A stretch of DNA of 64,000 nt, taken from the NCBI RefSeq assembly GCF_013394855.1, contig NZ_JABMLK010000002.1:992001-1056000 (forward strand), read 5' to 3'. The notes under the pieces were generated by a model. It was not told where the DNA came from. It searched no databases and worked only from the letters and a program-made list of their open reading frames with translations. Origin of the DNA: Limnobaculum xujianqingii. Its GTDB lineage: Bacteria > Pseudomonadota > Gammaproteobacteria > Enterobacterales > Enterobacteriaceae. Below, piece by piece: positions 18,915-28,508 of the stretch. A program made the position numbers and the translations under genes. Each line of letters opens with the position of its first letter. Position 1 is the stretch's first letter.

Positions 18915-19817
18915 GTGGATTCAATTGAACGCGTTTATCGTACTGACCTGAAGCTATTGCGCTATTTTTTAGCGGTAGCGGAAGAACTTCATTTTGGCAA
19001 AGCGGCGGTGCGCCTGAATATGTCGCAGCCGCCGCTCAGTATTCATATAAAGGAGCTGGAAGCTCAGTTAGGAACCATGCTGTTTATTCGCCATTCCCGC
19101 AGTGTTGCTTTGACCCATGCGGGAAAGGTACTGATGGAAGAAACGCGTAACCTGCTGGCGGCGACCAATCAGGCACTAGCCAGAGTTGAGCAAATAGGTC
19201 GCGGAGAAAGAGGGCGCATAGAACTGGGCATTGTTGGAACCGCGCTGTGGGGGCGATTAAGACCGATTCTGCATAATTTTATTAAAGCCAATCCTACCGT
19301 TGATATTATCTTTCGTGAAAAATCCCCCGGTATACAAATGGCTATGTTAGAACGCCACGAAATTGATGCCGGTATCTGGCGGATGGTTTCTATACCACCT
19401 CAAGGATTAACCAGCCTGAGATTACAAGAAGCCTCTTTTCTGGTGGCTTTACCGAGCGAACATCGTTTGGCCAGATATGACTCTATTCCTCTGCATGAGT
19501 TAAGAAATGAAGCTTTTGTAACGTTACCTGCGGTGCATTCGGACTGGTCATTTTTACAAAAAGTATGTAATAACGCAGGTTTTTCTCCCTATATTGTGCG
19601 AGAGGCGGTTGAGCCACAAACGGTGCTGGCATTAATCAGTATGGGATTGGGAATTACCATGATAGCGGACAGTTATGCCCAAATGAACTGGCCGGGGGTG
19701 ATTTTTCGACCACTGGAGGAGCGAATTCCTGCTGATTTGTATGTGGTTTATGATGAGTCACAAATCACTCCGACAACCCTAAGGCTAATTGATGAGCTAA
19801 AGGTCGTTTCGGCGTAA
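18915..19817 (+). CDS. xapR: LysR-type activator of the xanthosine operon
   Basis: 300 residues using a GTG start at 18915 with AGGAG seven bases upstream (MDSIERVYRTDLKLLRYFLAVAEELHFGKAA). The winged HTH covers residues about 12-70 (HFGKAAVRLNMSQPPLSIHIKELEAQLG), followed by a periplasmic-binding-type effector domain. Matches to E. coli XapR include VRIEQIGRGE-like RVEQIGRGERGRIELGIVGTA, EIDAGIWRM and MIADSYAQMNWPGVIFRPLEERIPADLY. It presumably binds xanthosine and activates xapAB. It is codirectional with xapB, 71 bp downstream. Confidence 0.93.
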   Translation: MDSIERVYRTDLKLLRYFLAVAEELHFGKAAVRLNMSQPPLSIHIKELEAQLGTMLFIRHSRSVALTHAGKVLMEETRNLLAATNQALARVEQIGRGERGRIELGIVGTALWGRLRPILHNFIKANPTVDIIFREKSPGIQMAMLERHEIDAGIWRMVSIPPQGLTSLRLQEASFLVALPSEHRLARYDSIPLHELRNEAFVTLPAVHSDWSFLQKVCNNAGFSPYIVREAVEPQTVLALISMGLGITMIADSYAQMNWPGVIFRPLEERIPADLYVVYDESQITPTTLRLIDELKVVSA

Positions 19818-19841
19818 TACCTTCCATTATTGAGTAATATG

Positions 19842-19885
19842 GGTGCCAATTTGAATCCTCTGGAGTTAGTGGGGTAATTGGCACC
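19842..19885. terminator. Convergent xapR/modE inverted repeat
   Basis: GGTGCCAATT and AATTGGCACC form a 10-bp stem with a 24-base loop between the convergent ends of xapR and modE. There is no T-run, so termination is only presumed. Confidence 0.4.
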
Positions 19886-19917
19886 TGAGTTGATTGACTA
19901 AAACCTATTCTGCCGAT

Positions 19918-20703
19918 TTAGCATAATGTAGCAATAATGACGCTTTCGGCGCTAAAGGTTGCCCATAACACTTGTCCCGTCTGAACAGATAATGTCTTTG
20001 CCTGCTGGTTAGAAATGGTAGAGCAGAGGGTTTCTCCCCCATCTAACTGTAGTAATACTTCACAGCGGTGTTCGCTGGTATTCACTGAGGTTACCGTACT
20101 ACGCAGACAGTTATCACTGGCTGCAGGCGGTTGCTGGTGTAAATCAATCAGCGGCGCTTTTATCAGTGCTAATACTTCTTTTCCCTCGGTAAGTTGCAGT
20201 CGTTTTATGCTTTGTTGAGTCAGGGAGGCATGAATCTCGGTTTTGCCATCGTTCATTAGCAAAGTAACACAGTCTGGCTTATTGGTTGGTTGCCGATCGA
20301 GAATGGTGCCAAAGAATTGATTACGGGCGCTGGTTTGTAGCGAAAAACGGGCGATGGCAGCTAACAGGCTGTCCAGCGGCATGGAGTCATCCTGTAATAC
20401 ATCAAATGCTTTTTGCTGTATTTTTTCCAGCAAATCATACAATTGAAGCAGACGTTTACCGTAAGGAGTCAAATGGGCTCCGCCACCACCTTTACCGCCG
20501 GTAGCACGTTCTACTAACAGATTGTCGGTCAACTTATTCATCTCATTGACTGCATCCCAGGCGCTTTTATAGCTGATCTCTGCCAGTTTGGCACCCTGAC
20601 TGATTGAACCGGTATGTTCGATTTGTTTTAGCAAAGCGATACGACGAGGGTCAGCGAACAGATGGCCTTGCAATTTCAGAGTAAGTAAGATTTCAGCATT
20701 CAT
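19918..20703 (-). CDS. modE: Molybdate-responsive transcription regulator ModE
   Basis: 261 residues from ATG 20703 (MNAEILLTLKLQGHLFADPRRIALLKQI); the frame upstream to 20739 is rejected by comparison with E. coli. The N-terminal winged HTH includes GSISQGAKLAEISYKSAWDAVNEMN and the TGGKGGGG wing; two C-terminal Mop/TOBE domains bind molybdate (SARNQFFGTI, ITSVNTSEHRCEVLLQL, ESVIIATLC). Dimeric ModE-molybdate represses modABC and activates moaA. Matching sites are found at 21187-21210 and 33497-33520. Confidence 0.95.
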   Translation of the reverse strand: MNAEILLTLKLQGHLFADPRRIALLKQIEHTGSISQGAKLAEISYKSAWDAVNEMNKLTDNLLVERATGGKGGGGAHLTPYGKRLLQLYDLLEKIQQKAFDVLQDDSMPLDSLLAAIARFSLQTSARNQFFGTILDRQPTNKPDCVTLLMNDGKTEIHASLTQQSIKRLQLTEGKEVLALIKAPLIDLHQQPPAASDNCLRSTVTSVNTSEHRCEVLLQLDGGETLCSTISNQQAKTLSVQTGQVLWATFSAESVIIATLC

Positions 20704-20897
20704 CGCGAATAGTGTCCGTTTGGTAAAGGCATAAGCCATTGTCCTTCATTTTTATCATTCTGCCAAATTGTCAGGCAGCACAGATAGATGAAAATTATCA
20801 GCAGATAGCTGATAAACTCTGTGTTATATTGATTAATAACATTGGTAATAAAACCATTGCGAACATGCGTCAGCATGGATAGTTAAATGAGGAACTT

Positions 20898-21041
20898 ATG
20901 TTTGAATTATTAAAAAGTCTGGTATTTGCCGCCTGTATGGTTCCCGTGGTGATGGCAATTATTTTGGGGTTAATTTACGGTCTGGGTGAAGTGTTTAACT
21001 TTATCTCAAAACTTGGTCCGAGCAAAACCCGCAATAACTAA
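20898..21041 (+). CDS. acrZ: Small membrane protein AcrZ (AcrAB-TolC associated)
   Basis: 47 residues: [13 protein letters not shown], then [21 protein letters not shown] and a short polar tail. This matches E. coli AcrZ/YbhT (49 aa), a single transmembrane helix that binds AcrB and alters its drug specificity. The helix and the [21 protein letters not shown] core are almost unchanged. GAGGAACTT precedes the ATG. Its position between modE and modA is the same as in E. coli. Confidence 0.93.
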   Translation: MFELLKSLVFAACMVPVVMAIILGLIYGLGEVFNFISKLGPSKTRNN

Positions 21042-21079
21042 TTCCTGTTGGCGTTAGTGTAAATCTGAATATCATATGG

Positions 21080-21116
21080 CACCGGCCTGCAATAAATGCA
21101 GGCCGGTGTTTTTTGT
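21080..21116 (+). terminator. Terminator after acrZ
   Basis: Perfect 12-bp stem CACCGGCCTGCA with TGCAGGCCGGTG, loop ATAAA, followed by six T. Confidence 0.92.
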
Positions 21117-21186
21117 TGCTGCGATACCTCTTTTCGGTAGTTCTTTCATAAATCAAACATCAGTCAATGACAAGTAAACGGGAAAA

Positions 21187-21210
21187 CGTTATATTTCTCA
21201 GTATATATCG
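21187..21210 (+). promoter_or_regulatory. ModE operator of modABC
   Basis: A 24-bp site with arms CGTTATAT and TATATATCG. It has the same length and layout as the E. coli modA ModE site (CGTTATAT ... ACATAACG). It is 49 bp before the modA start, so molybdate-bound ModE should repress the operon. Confidence 0.85.
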
Positions 21211-21258
21211 AAGGGCAATATTGCCTGATATTATTGACAATAAAATAACGAGGCTGAA

Positions 21259-22032
21259 ATGAAGAACAAACTGAAACTCACTCTGGTTGGATTGTTAGCT
21301 GCTACTCTGCTACAAACTGCATCAGCAGCGGAAAAAATTACCGTATTTGCTGCTGCATCGTTAACTAACGCACTGGAAGAAATCGCAACAGATTATAAGA
21401 AAAAAAGCGGTGTAGAGGTTACTTCCTCCTTTGCTTCTTCTTCAACGCTGGCCCGTCAAATTGAACAGGGTGCTCCGGCAGATATGTTCATCTCTGCTGA
21501 CCAACAGTGGATGGATTACGTAGTTGAAAAGAAACTGATGGACGATAAAACTCGCGTAACCTTGCTGGGTAACGATCTGGTTCTGGTGGCTCCACTCGAT
21601 AGCCCGTTAAAACATGTCAATGTGAATAAAGTCACTGACTGGTCATCTTTACTGAAAGATGGGCGTCTGGCAGTCGGCGATCCGGACCACGTTCCGGCAG
21701 GTATCTATACTAAACAGGCATTAACTTTCCTTGGCGTTTGGGATCAACTATCACCAAAAATGGCTCGTGCAAACAACGTACGTGCTGCACTGGCATTGGT
21801 TGAGCGTGCTGAGGCTCCGTTGGGAATTGTGTATGGTTCAGATGCGGTAGCCAGTAAAAAGGTAAAAATGGTTGGTATTTTTCCGGATGACAGTCATTTA
21901 CCGGTAGAATATCCAATGGCGACAGTAAAAGACCATTCAACTCCAGCCGTACAGGAATTTGCTAAGTATCTGTCTACACCGGAAGCTACTGCAGTATTTG
22001 AAAAATATGGGTTCAGTCCACGTATTAAATGA
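21259..22032 (+). CDS. modA: Molybdate ABC transporter, periplasmic binding protein
   Basis: 257 residues with a Sec signal peptide (about 1-23, TASA before AEKITVF). Binding-protein motifs include FAAASLTNAL, SFASSSTLARQIEQGAPADMFISAD (the Ser pair contacting molybdate) and GDPDHVPAGIYTKQAL. It captures molybdate or tungstate in the periplasm and passes it to ModBC. The stop overlaps the modB start by 4 bp. The ModE operator is immediately upstream. Confidence 0.96.
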   Translation: MKNKLKLTLVGLLAATLLQTASAAEKITVFAAASLTNALEEIATDYKKKSGVEVTSSFASSSTLARQIEQGAPADMFISADQQWMDYVVEKKLMDDKTRVTLLGNDLVLVAPLDSPLKHVNVNKVTDWSSLLKDGRLAVGDPDHVPAGIYTKQALTFLGVWDQLSPKMARANNVRAALALVERAEAPLGIVYGSDAVASKKVKMVGIFPDDSHLPVEYPMATVKDHSTPAVQEFAKYLSTPEATAVFEKYGFSPRIK

Positions 22033-22718
22033 TGTTATCTCAATATGAGTTAGAAGCCCTGCTACTCAGCCTTAAGGTGGCTGGAGTGGCAGTGGCTTTC
22101 AGTTTACCTGTCGGTATTTTTGTTGCCTGGATTCTGGCTCGCTGTCAGTTTCCGGGCAAAGCATTACTGGACAGCATTATTCATCTTCCACTGGTGCTAC
22201 CTCCAGTAGTTATTGGCTATTTACTGTTAATCGGCTTTGGTCGCAGAGGCATTATTGGTGAATGGCTATATCAGTGGTTTGGTTTTAGCTTTACTTTTAG
22301 CTGGCGTGGAGCGGCCTTTGCTTCTGCGGTTATTGCTTTTCCTTTAATGGTCAGGGCAATTCGTCTGGCGCTTGAAGCGGTTGATACCAAGCTGGAACAA
22401 GCCGCCAGAACGCTGGGGGCCGGTTTCTGGCGAGTGTTGTTTACCGTAACCTTACCTTTGGCTTTTCCCGGTCTGTTGGCTGGGGTAGTGCTGGCCTTTG
22501 CCCGCTCGTTGGGGGAGTTTGGCGCTACTATTACCTTTGTCTCTAATATCCCCGGTGAAACCCGAACCATCCCTTTGGCGATGTATACTCTGATTGAAAC
22601 GCCTGGTGCGGAAGGGGATGCGGCTCGCCTGTGTATTATCGCTATTTTGCTGTCGTTAATATCGTTGCTGATGTCTGAATGGCTGGCACGCTGGAGTCAA
22701 CGGAGGCTGAAAGGCTGA
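22029..22718 (+). CDS. modB: Molybdate ABC transporter permease
   Basis: 229 residues with about five to six membrane segments. The EAA-type coupling loop is [31 protein letters not shown]. The sequence [21 protein letters not shown] is typical of ModB. It overlaps modA by 4 bp and shares one base with modC (TGATG), so the three are translationally coupled. Confidence 0.96.
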   Translation: MMLSQYELEALLLSLKVAGVAVAFSLPVGIFVAWILARCQFPGKALLDSIIHLPLVLPPVVIGYLLLIGFGRRGIIGEWLYQWFGFSFTFSWRGAAFASAVIAFPLMVRAIRLALEAVDTKLEQAARTLGAGFWRVLFTVTLPLAFPGLLAGVVLAFARSLGEFGATITFVSNIPGETRTIPLAMYTLIETPGAEGDAARLCIIAILLSLISLLMSEWLARWSQRRLKG

Positions 22719-23785
22719 TGTTAAAGCTCAATTTTAAACAGCGGCTGGGGGCTCTGGAGATGGATATCTCGGTTGAAGTTCCTGGCGATGGTATTACCGC
22801 AATTTTTGGTCTGTCCGGCGCAGGTAAAACTTCACTAATTAATGCAGTAAGTGGGTTAACGCGTCCTGACAGCGGCGAAATTATTTTGAACGACAGGGTG
22901 CTGGTAGATTGTTCCCGTGGAATTTATTTGCCGCCAGCAAAGCGCCGTATTGGTTATGTGTTTCAGGATGCACGTCTGTTCCCTCATTACAGCACCAAAG
23001 GTAATTTACAGTACGGTATGCAACCACAAATGCAACACCAGTTTGATGATATTGTTGAACTGTTGGGTATTGGTCATCTGCTTAAACGTTTTCCTGTGAC
23101 CTTATCCGGCGGCGAAAAACAGCGAGTTGCTATTGGTCGTGCTCTATTGACCGCTCCTGAATTGTTATTGATGGATGAGCCTCTGGCTTCGCTGGATGTA
23201 CCACGTAAGCGGGAACTGATCCCTTATCTGGAACGGCTGGCTAAAGATGTGAATATTCCCATTCTGTATGTGACCCACAGTATGGAAGAGATTCTGCGTC
23301 TGGCGGAACAGGTGATAGTGCTGGATAGTGGCAAAGTCAGAGCCTCCGGGGAACTGGAGAGCGTATGGGCCAGTGATGCCATGACGCCATGGCTACAGCA
23401 GGATGAGCAGAGCAGCGTACTGAATGTGACTTTGTTGGAACAGCATGATAAATATTCGATGAGTGCGTTGGCGTTAGGAGAACAGTGCCTGTGGGTTAAT
23501 CGGGTAGATGTAGCACAGGGGCAAAGATTACGTATTCGTATTAATGCGGCGGATGTCTCTTTAGCATTAACTAAACCGCAGGATAGCAGTATCCGCAACG
23601 TGTTGGCTGCTGAGGTGATAGAAATTTATTCCTCAGACGAGCGCATAGATGTGAAACTGTCGGTAGGGCAGCATGCCATTTGGGCCAGAATTACACCCTG
23701 GGCTCGGGATGAGTTGAATATCAGTGTGGGGCAGTCGTTGTTTGCGTTGGTTAAGGCGGTGTCGATTAGTCGTGAGGCATGGTGA
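22718..23785 (+). CDS. modC: Molybdate ABC transporter ATPase
   Basis: 355 residues from the ATG at 22718, which overlaps the modB stop (TGATG); a longer frame from 22679 lies inside modB. Walker [11 protein letters not shown]-loop [11 protein letters not shown], signature [15 protein letters not shown] and Walker [13 protein letters not shown]. The C-terminal Mop domain (about 290-355, [22 protein letters not shown]) can bind oxyanion for trans-inhibition. It powers molybdate import and is the last gene of modABC. Confidence 0.95.
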   Translation: MLKLNFKQRLGALEMDISVEVPGDGITAIFGLSGAGKTSLINAVSGLTRPDSGEIILNDRVLVDCSRGIYLPPAKRRIGYVFQDARLFPHYSTKGNLQYGMQPQMQHQFDDIVELLGIGHLLKRFPVTLSGGEKQRVAIGRALLTAPELLLMDEPLASLDVPRKRELIPYLERLAKDVNIPILYVTHSMEEILRLAEQVIVLDSGKVRASGELESVWASDAMTPWLQQDEQSSVLNVTLLEQHDKYSMSALALGEQCLWVNRVDVAQGQRLRIRINAADVSLALTKPQDSSIRNVLAAEVIEIYSSDERIDVKLSVGQHAIWARITPWARDELNISVGQSLFALVKAVSISREAW

Positions 23786-23832
23786 TGAGGCCATTTTTAA
23801 TAGGTCTAATCTAATAAATCATCGCCTGTGTA

Positions 23833-23990
23833 CGTTCCGACCGTAAAAATAAGGTGCTTAAATGGGCTGAGAGTACGGTCGGAAGACAATTTGTACTTAG
23901 CTACAGAGTGCCCCGGGCCTGGTCTGCCTACGGGCACTTCGTTGGCTTACGCCAAGTCGACCCCCACGGCAGCCCCTCCCGGCGATTGAC
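23833..23990 (-). repeat. Dispersed intergenic repeat, copy B
   Basis: Inverted relative to copy A and fills most of the gap between modC and ybhA. Terminal arms are TTCCGACCGTA and TACGGTCGGAA. The internal CTTCGTTGGC-TTAC-GCCAAGTCGACCCCCACGG matches the complement of copy A. The arm has GACCG/CGGTC where copies A and C have GGCCG/CGGCC, so both sides have changed together. Confidence 0.8.
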
Positions 23991-24038
23991 TATTTTTAAG
24001 CATACATGTTAAGCCGCCAGATATTGTCATCGATTAAT

Positions 24039-24062
24039 AATGCCTCCAATTGGGAGGCATTT
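24039..24062 (-). terminator. Terminator of ybhA
   Basis: ATGCCTCC pairs with GGAGGCAT around AATTG, just past the ybhA stop on the minus strand; followed by ATTAAT rather than a pure T-run. Confidence 0.6.
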
Positions 24063-24081
24063 TCATGATGCATTATTCTAT

Positions 24082-24906
24082 TTACTGCTGCAAAACACGT
24101 TCGCGGATGATATTTGCGATGGTTGGGGTGTCGTTTTCTCCGGCTACCAGATTGGCGTGCATTTTTACTTCGTCGCTGCTGTTACCCATGGCGACGCCTA
24201 ATCCTGCCTGAGATAGCATGCTGACGTCGTTCAGGTTATCGCCGAAGGCAATGACGTTATTCATGCTGATTCCCTGAGATTCGACCCACTCACGCAGTCT
24301 GTTGCCTTTACTGTTGCCTTGTTGAGCCAGATCTATCTGGTTATGCCATGAGCGTTCACAGGCGAGTCCCAGCTCTTTTTCTACCAGGTTACTGAAGTGG
24401 TTAAGAGCATCTTCGTCATCGCTGGAGGTGGCGAACTTCCATACGTTATTTGCCTGGTCGATCGCCGTTTCGAATTTATCCACATGGAGCATGTTGGGGC
24501 GTTGGTTCTCCGGCAGGCGAGCGGCCCAGGCGTACCAGCGATCGATGCTGTCATCTTTCTGTTCAAAAGTCATGGCGTTATCAATGTACATCAGGCTTTG
24601 AATTGGATGATTACGCAGTAATTGAGCCACACGGGTTGCCTGAGATTTTGTCAGCGGCGTTCCGGATAGTACCTGTTGTTTTTGATAGTGATAGGTATAG
24701 GTACCGTTACAGCAAATAGCGGGCGTATCCAATTGCAGTGCCTGATAGAAGGGATGGATAGCAACGTGATGGCGTCCGGTAACGATAACCACTTTAATGC
24801 CTTGTTGACGGGCAAGGGCCAGAGTATCGAGAGATTCTTGTAAAATCTGCTTGTGTGAGTTGAGTAAAGTACCGTCGAGGTCGAGAGCAATAATCTGATA
24901 TTTCAT
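24082..24906 (-). CDS. ybhA: HAD-family sugar/pyridoxal phosphatase YbhA
   Basis: 274 residues from ATG 24906 (MKYQIIALDLDGTLLNSHK), aligning with the E. coli start; 20 extra upstream residues are rejected. HAD motifs: DLDGTLL (nucleophile Asp), the TGRHH motif II, the Lys in GNSKGNRL, and GDNLNDVSML motif IV. The Cof-type cap lies between. E. coli YbhA dephosphorylates pyridoxal phosphate and some sugar phosphates. Single-gene unit; the upstream 870-bp gap leads to uvrB. Confidence 0.93.
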   Translation of the reverse strand: MKYQIIALDLDGTLLNSHKQILQESLDTLALARQQGIKVVIVTGRHHVAIHPFYQALQLDTPAICCNGTYTYHYQKQQVLSGTPLTKSQATRVAQLLRNHPIQSLMYIDNAMTFEQKDDSIDRWYAWAARLPENQRPNMLHVDKFETAIDQANNVWKFATSSDDEDALNHFSNLVEKELGLACERSWHNQIDLAQQGNSKGNRLREWVESQGISMNNVIAFGDNLNDVSMLSQAGLGVAMGNSSDEVKMHANLVAGENDTPTIANIIRERVLQQ

Positions 24907-25340
24907 GGCGGCTATATTGTCTGCTGTTAACGTGATGGGAGGGAGCGGAAACCTCAATTCGAGCATAAAACCAACAGATTATCAAAGTTTATTGCTGACT
25001 CTATTTTTATGGATGGGATGTAACATTTCTGTAACTAAACTTGGGTACTCTAACCGGTGGGTAATTTGCGTAGTGATTCAGAACAGGGCGCGATCGCGAC
25101 TTTTAGAGTGATAAGACGAAAGTTTAGGGTAAATAACAGAGATCTTTATTCTGAACAGAAAGAAGAATATAGCTGGTGAAAATATTAGCTAAAAGCGCGT
25201 CTGTAAAATTTTTTTTCAATTATTTTTAAGAATAAATCTCTGGTAAACAGGATAAAAAAATTTTTAGAAGAGATGTTTTTAACTGAGTTTCTGAAAAAGG
25301 CACCGGACGCAATGCAGCAGTATTAGTAGGAAAATTTTAC

Positions 25341-25363
25341 TTATCCACCATTCCTGTGGATAA
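25341..25363. promoter_or_regulatory. Pair of inverted DnaA boxes
   Basis: TTATCCACC at 25341-25349 (8 of 9 to the consensus TTATCCACA) and TGTGGATAA at 25355-25363, the exact complement of TTATCCACA. They face each other across five bases. DnaA binding upstream of uvrB has been reported in E. coli. Confidence 0.65.
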
Positions 25364-25673
25364 CCTTGTGTATTACCGTTAGAAAAATCATCTCATCCCA
25401 GCCCTGATGCGGCTTTTCCAGTTTTTGTTTGCATTCTCGACGCCAGTGGAAATGTTATTTTTATCATTAAGTTAGCTAAAATCAATAGGCCAATATTGGA
25501 CGGCAAATGGTTCAGTGGATATGACTGAAAAAATGCGCTGATTTGAGAAATGTCAACACGTTCTTGGGGATAAATTACATTTCTATAACTTGACTATTAG
25601 CCCTTATCGATATACCCGCGCTATTGGAGCAATAGTTGTTTTAAAATTAAACAGTTACTCAAATTAGGTTTTT

Positions 25674-25693
25674 TACTGGTTTAATATACAGTA
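25674..25693 (+). promoter_or_regulatory. LexA (SOS) box of uvrB
   Basis: TACTGGTTTAATATACAGTA fits CTG-N10-CAG exactly and has the preferred TACTG/CAGTA ends. It is 84 bp before the uvrB start. Confidence 0.92.
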
Positions 25694-25777
25694 TAATGGA
25701 AGTGGTAAAATACTGTCCAGCTCCACATAATAGAAATTGCGATCTTCATCGAACTTTATTTTCAGGTAGCGTGAATC

Positions 25778-27799
25778 ATGAGTAAAACATTCAAACTAAA
25801 CTCCGCTTTCCAACCCGCAGGCGATCAACCCGAGGCTATCAGGCGGTTGACTGAAGGGTTAGAGGATGGATTAGCTCACCAAACGCTGCTTGGGGTAACT
25901 GGCTCGGGTAAAACATTCACTATTGCTAACGTGATTGCCGAATTAGAAAGACCTACCATGATACTGGCGCCGAATAAGACGCTGGCGGCTCAGTTATATG
26001 GGGAGATGAAAGCCTTTTTTCCTGAGAATGCGGTGGAGTATTTCGTCTCTTATTATGATTATTATCAGCCGGAAGCTTATGTTCCCAGCTCGGATACCTT
26101 TATTGAAAAAGACGCATCGATAAACGAACATATTGAGCAGATGCGGCTGTCGGCCACCAAAGCTTTGTTGGAGCGGCGGGATGTGGTTCTGGTAGCTTCG
26201 GTATCTGCTATCTATGGTTTGGGCGATCCGGACGCCTATCTGAAAATGATGTTGCACCTGACGCGCGGCATGATTATCGATCAGCGTTCGATTTTGCAAC
26301 GTCTGGCGGAATTGCAATACACCCGAAACGATCAGGTCTTTCAGCGCAGTACTTTTCGGGTGCGCGGTGAAGTAATTGATATCTTCCCGGCGGAGTCGGA
26401 CGAGTACGCTCTGCGTATCGAATTGTTTGATGATGAAGTGGAGCGTCTGTCGGTTTTTGACCCGTTGACTGGTCAGGTTCAGCAGGTGGTTCCCCGTTTC
26501 ACTATCTATCCTAAAACTCACTATGTCACGCCGCGGGAACGCATACTGGAAGCTATTGAAGGTATTAAAGTTGAACTGGCAGATCGCCGCCGGGTACTAC
26601 TGGCAAATGACAAGTTGGTGGAAGAGCAGCGTCTGAGTCAACGAACCCAGTTTGATATAGAGATGATGAATGAGCTGGGCTATTGCTCCGGCATCGAAAA
26701 CTATTCACGCTATCTATCGGGGCGTGGAGAAGGTGCACCACCTCCAACTCTGTTTGATTACCTACCGGCGGATGGCTTGCTGGTGATTGATGAATCTCAC
26801 GTAACCGTGCCTCAGCTAGGCGGTATGTATCGAGGTGACCGGGCGCGTAAAGAGACGCTGGTGGAATATGGCTTCCGTTTGCCTTCTGCATTAGACAACC
26901 GTCCGCTGCGATTTGAAGAATTTGAACAATTAGCTCCGCAAACCATTTATGTGTCTGCTACACCCGGAAATTATGAGCTGGAAAAATCCGGTAGTGAAGT
27001 TATCGATCAGGTAGTACGTCCTACGGGGTTATTGGATCCACTCATTGAAGTACGTCCTGTTACTACTCAGGTGGATGACTTACTGTCTGAAATTCGTATT
27101 CGGGTGGAGAAGAACGAGCGGGTGTTGGTCACTACGCTTACCAAACGGATGGCAGAAGATTTAACCGAATATCTGGAAGAGCATGGAGAGCGGGTACGCT
27201 ATCTGCACTCGGATATTGATACTGTTGAGCGGGTGGAGATTATTCGCGACCTGCGATTAGGTGAGTTTGATGTACTGGTAGGGATCAACCTGTTGCGGGA
27301 AGGTCTGGATATGCCAGAAGTTTCATTAGTGGCGATTTTAGATGCAGATAAAGAAGGGTTCCTGCGTTCTGAACGTTCACTGATTCAGACTATTGGTCGT
27401 GCGGCGCGTAATCTAAACGGCAAAGCGATTCTCTACGGCGATAGAGTGACTAACTCGATGGCGAAGGCCATTGATGAAACCGAACGTCGCAGAGCGCGGC
27501 AGATAGCCTATAATGAGGCTAACGGAATTGTTCCACAAGGATTGAATAAATCGATTGAGGATATTCTGGAGCTGGGTCAGGGATTAGGTACGCTGAAACA
27601 TGCTAAAGGCCGGGGTAAGAAGAAAGCGGCAGAGCCAGAGGCTGATTACACAGCACTGACACCGCAGGCATTGGATAAAAAGATTCGCGAACTGGAAGGC
27701 AAAATGTATCAGCATGCGCAGAATCTTGAGTTTGAAGATGCGGCTCAGTTACGGGATCAGTTACAGAAGCTGCGGGAGCAGTTTATAGCGATATCGTAA
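25778..27799 (+). CDS. uvrB: Excinuclease ABC subunit B
   Basis: 673 residues, the E. coli length. It is the damage-verifying helicase-like subunit of nucleotide excision repair. Motifs in order: Q-like [11 protein letters not shown], Walker [12 protein letters not shown], the beta-hairpin [27 protein letters not shown] (Walker B), the helicase motifs [44 protein letters not shown] and QTIGRAARN. The C-terminal UVR domain (about 635-670, [23 protein letters not shown]) contacts UvrC/UvrA. It is under an upstream LexA box. The ATG at 25778 follows AGGTAGCG. Confidence 0.97.
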   Translation: MSKTFKLNSAFQPAGDQPEAIRRLTEGLEDGLAHQTLLGVTGSGKTFTIANVIAELERPTMILAPNKTLAAQLYGEMKAFFPENAVEYFVSYYDYYQPEAYVPSSDTFIEKDASINEHIEQMRLSATKALLERRDVVLVASVSAIYGLGDPDAYLKMMLHLTRGMIIDQRSILQRLAELQYTRNDQVFQRSTFRVRGEVIDIFPAESDEYALRIELFDDEVERLSVFDPLTGQVQQVVPRFTIYPKTHYVTPRERILEAIEGIKVELADRRRVLLANDKLVEEQRLSQRTQFDIEMMNELGYCSGIENYSRYLSGRGEGAPPPTLFDYLPADGLLVIDESHVTVPQLGGMYRGDRARKETLVEYGFRLPSALDNRPLRFEEFEQLAPQTIYVSATPGNYELEKSGSEVIDQVVRPTGLLDPLIEVRPVTTQVDDLLSEIRIRVEKNERVLVTTLTKRMAEDLTEYLEEHGERVRYLHSDIDTVERVEIIRDLRLGEFDVLVGINLLREGLDMPEVSLVAILDADKEGFLRSERSLIQTIGRAARNLNGKAILYGDRVTNSMAKAIDETERRRARQIAYNEANGIVPQGLNKSIEDILELGQGLGTLKHAKGRGKKKAAEPEADYTALTPQALDKKIRELEGKMYQHAQNLEFEDAAQLRDQLQKLREQFIAIS

Positions 27800-27840
27800 T
27801 CATTGATTGGTCGGTCCGTGTAAGCGATTAAGGAGAAGTA

Positions 27841-28386
27841 ATGTCGTTTCCAATGTTTAAATATCATCCGGATCCTCTTGAGACCGGCAGCATTGTTCAA
27901 TCTGATGTTGAATGCATCTGCTGTGGTCAGGCTCGAGGTTATATTTATACCGGCCCGGTTTATGCCATTGAAGAATATGATGAATGTCTGTGTCCCTGGT
28001 GCATCAGTGACGGTTCCGCACATAAGACATTAGATGTCAGCTTCACCGATGAAAGTGGTATTGGTGGTTATGGTGATTGGGATGATATTCCTGATGAGGC
28101 AGTAGAAGAGGTCGCATACCGTACGCCAGGTTTTTCTGGCTGGCAGCAAGAACAGTGGTGGACTCATTGTGGCGATGCAGCACAGTTTATCGGACGAGTT
28201 GGTCAAAAAGAGCTGAAGGCGTTTGGTACTCAAGCGATTACTGCAATTCAAGACTCTACCGGATTGCCTGATGGCCCTGAATGGGATAACTTTTTCTCCG
28301 CGTTAGATAAAGATGGCTCACCGACGGCCTATCTATTCCGGTGTACCAAATGTGGCGAGTTAGGCGGTTATCAGGACTGCGACTAA
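27841..28386 (+). CDS. CbrC family protein (UPF0167)
   Basis: 181 residues, start preceded by AAGGAGAAGTA. Resembles E. coli CbrC (a CreBC-regulated protein linked to colicin E2 tolerance): FPMFKYHPDPL, ECICCG, YIYTGPVYA and CLCPWCISDGSA. Four Cys pairs or clusters (CICC, CLCPWC, CTKC, CD near the end) suggest a zinc-binding protein. No signal peptide. It starts 41 bp after uvrB. Molecular function is unknown. Confidence 0.8.
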   Translation: MSFPMFKYHPDPLETGSIVQSDVECICCGQARGYIYTGPVYAIEEYDECLCPWCISDGSAHKTLDVSFTDESGIGGYGDWDDIPDEAVEEVAYRTPGFSGWQQEQWWTHCGDAAQFIGRVGQKELKAFGTQAITAIQDSTGLPDGPEWDNFFSALDKDGSPTAYLFRCTKCGELGGYQDCD

Positions 28387-28471
28387 AAATTTTGAAATGA
28401 ATAATTAGTGATTGTATCCGGACATACCAGAATTTTAATGTGTGTGATGCTAACTTAGTCTGATTATCAAT

Positions 28472-28495
28472 AAAGGCGGCCAGTTGGCCGCCTTT
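28472..28495. terminator. Bidirectional terminator between cbrC-like gene and the large secreted-protein gene
   Basis: AAAGGCGGCC-AGTT-GGCCGCCTTT, perfect 10-bp stem with T-runs on both strands, between convergent genes. Confidence 0.85.
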
Positions 28496-28508
28496 ATGCA
28501 CGATGATG

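Larger units (their letters stand above)
24907..25777. other. 870-bp gene-free region upstream of uvrB
   Basis: No convincing ORF. bioABFCD, present between ybhA and uvrB in E. coli, is absent here. It contains two inverted DnaA boxes and, close to uvrB, a LexA box. The remainder is AT-rich with A/T runs (about 25200-25265) and shows no repeat. Confidence 0.6.

Noticed and set aside
24905..25111. 68-residue plus-strand ORF in the ybhA-uvrB spacer
   Set aside because: It overlaps the ybhA start, has no ribosome site and no recognisable motif.
25994..26521. 175-residue minus-strand ORF inside uvrB
   Set aside because: Antisense shadow of a highly conserved gene with no start signal.
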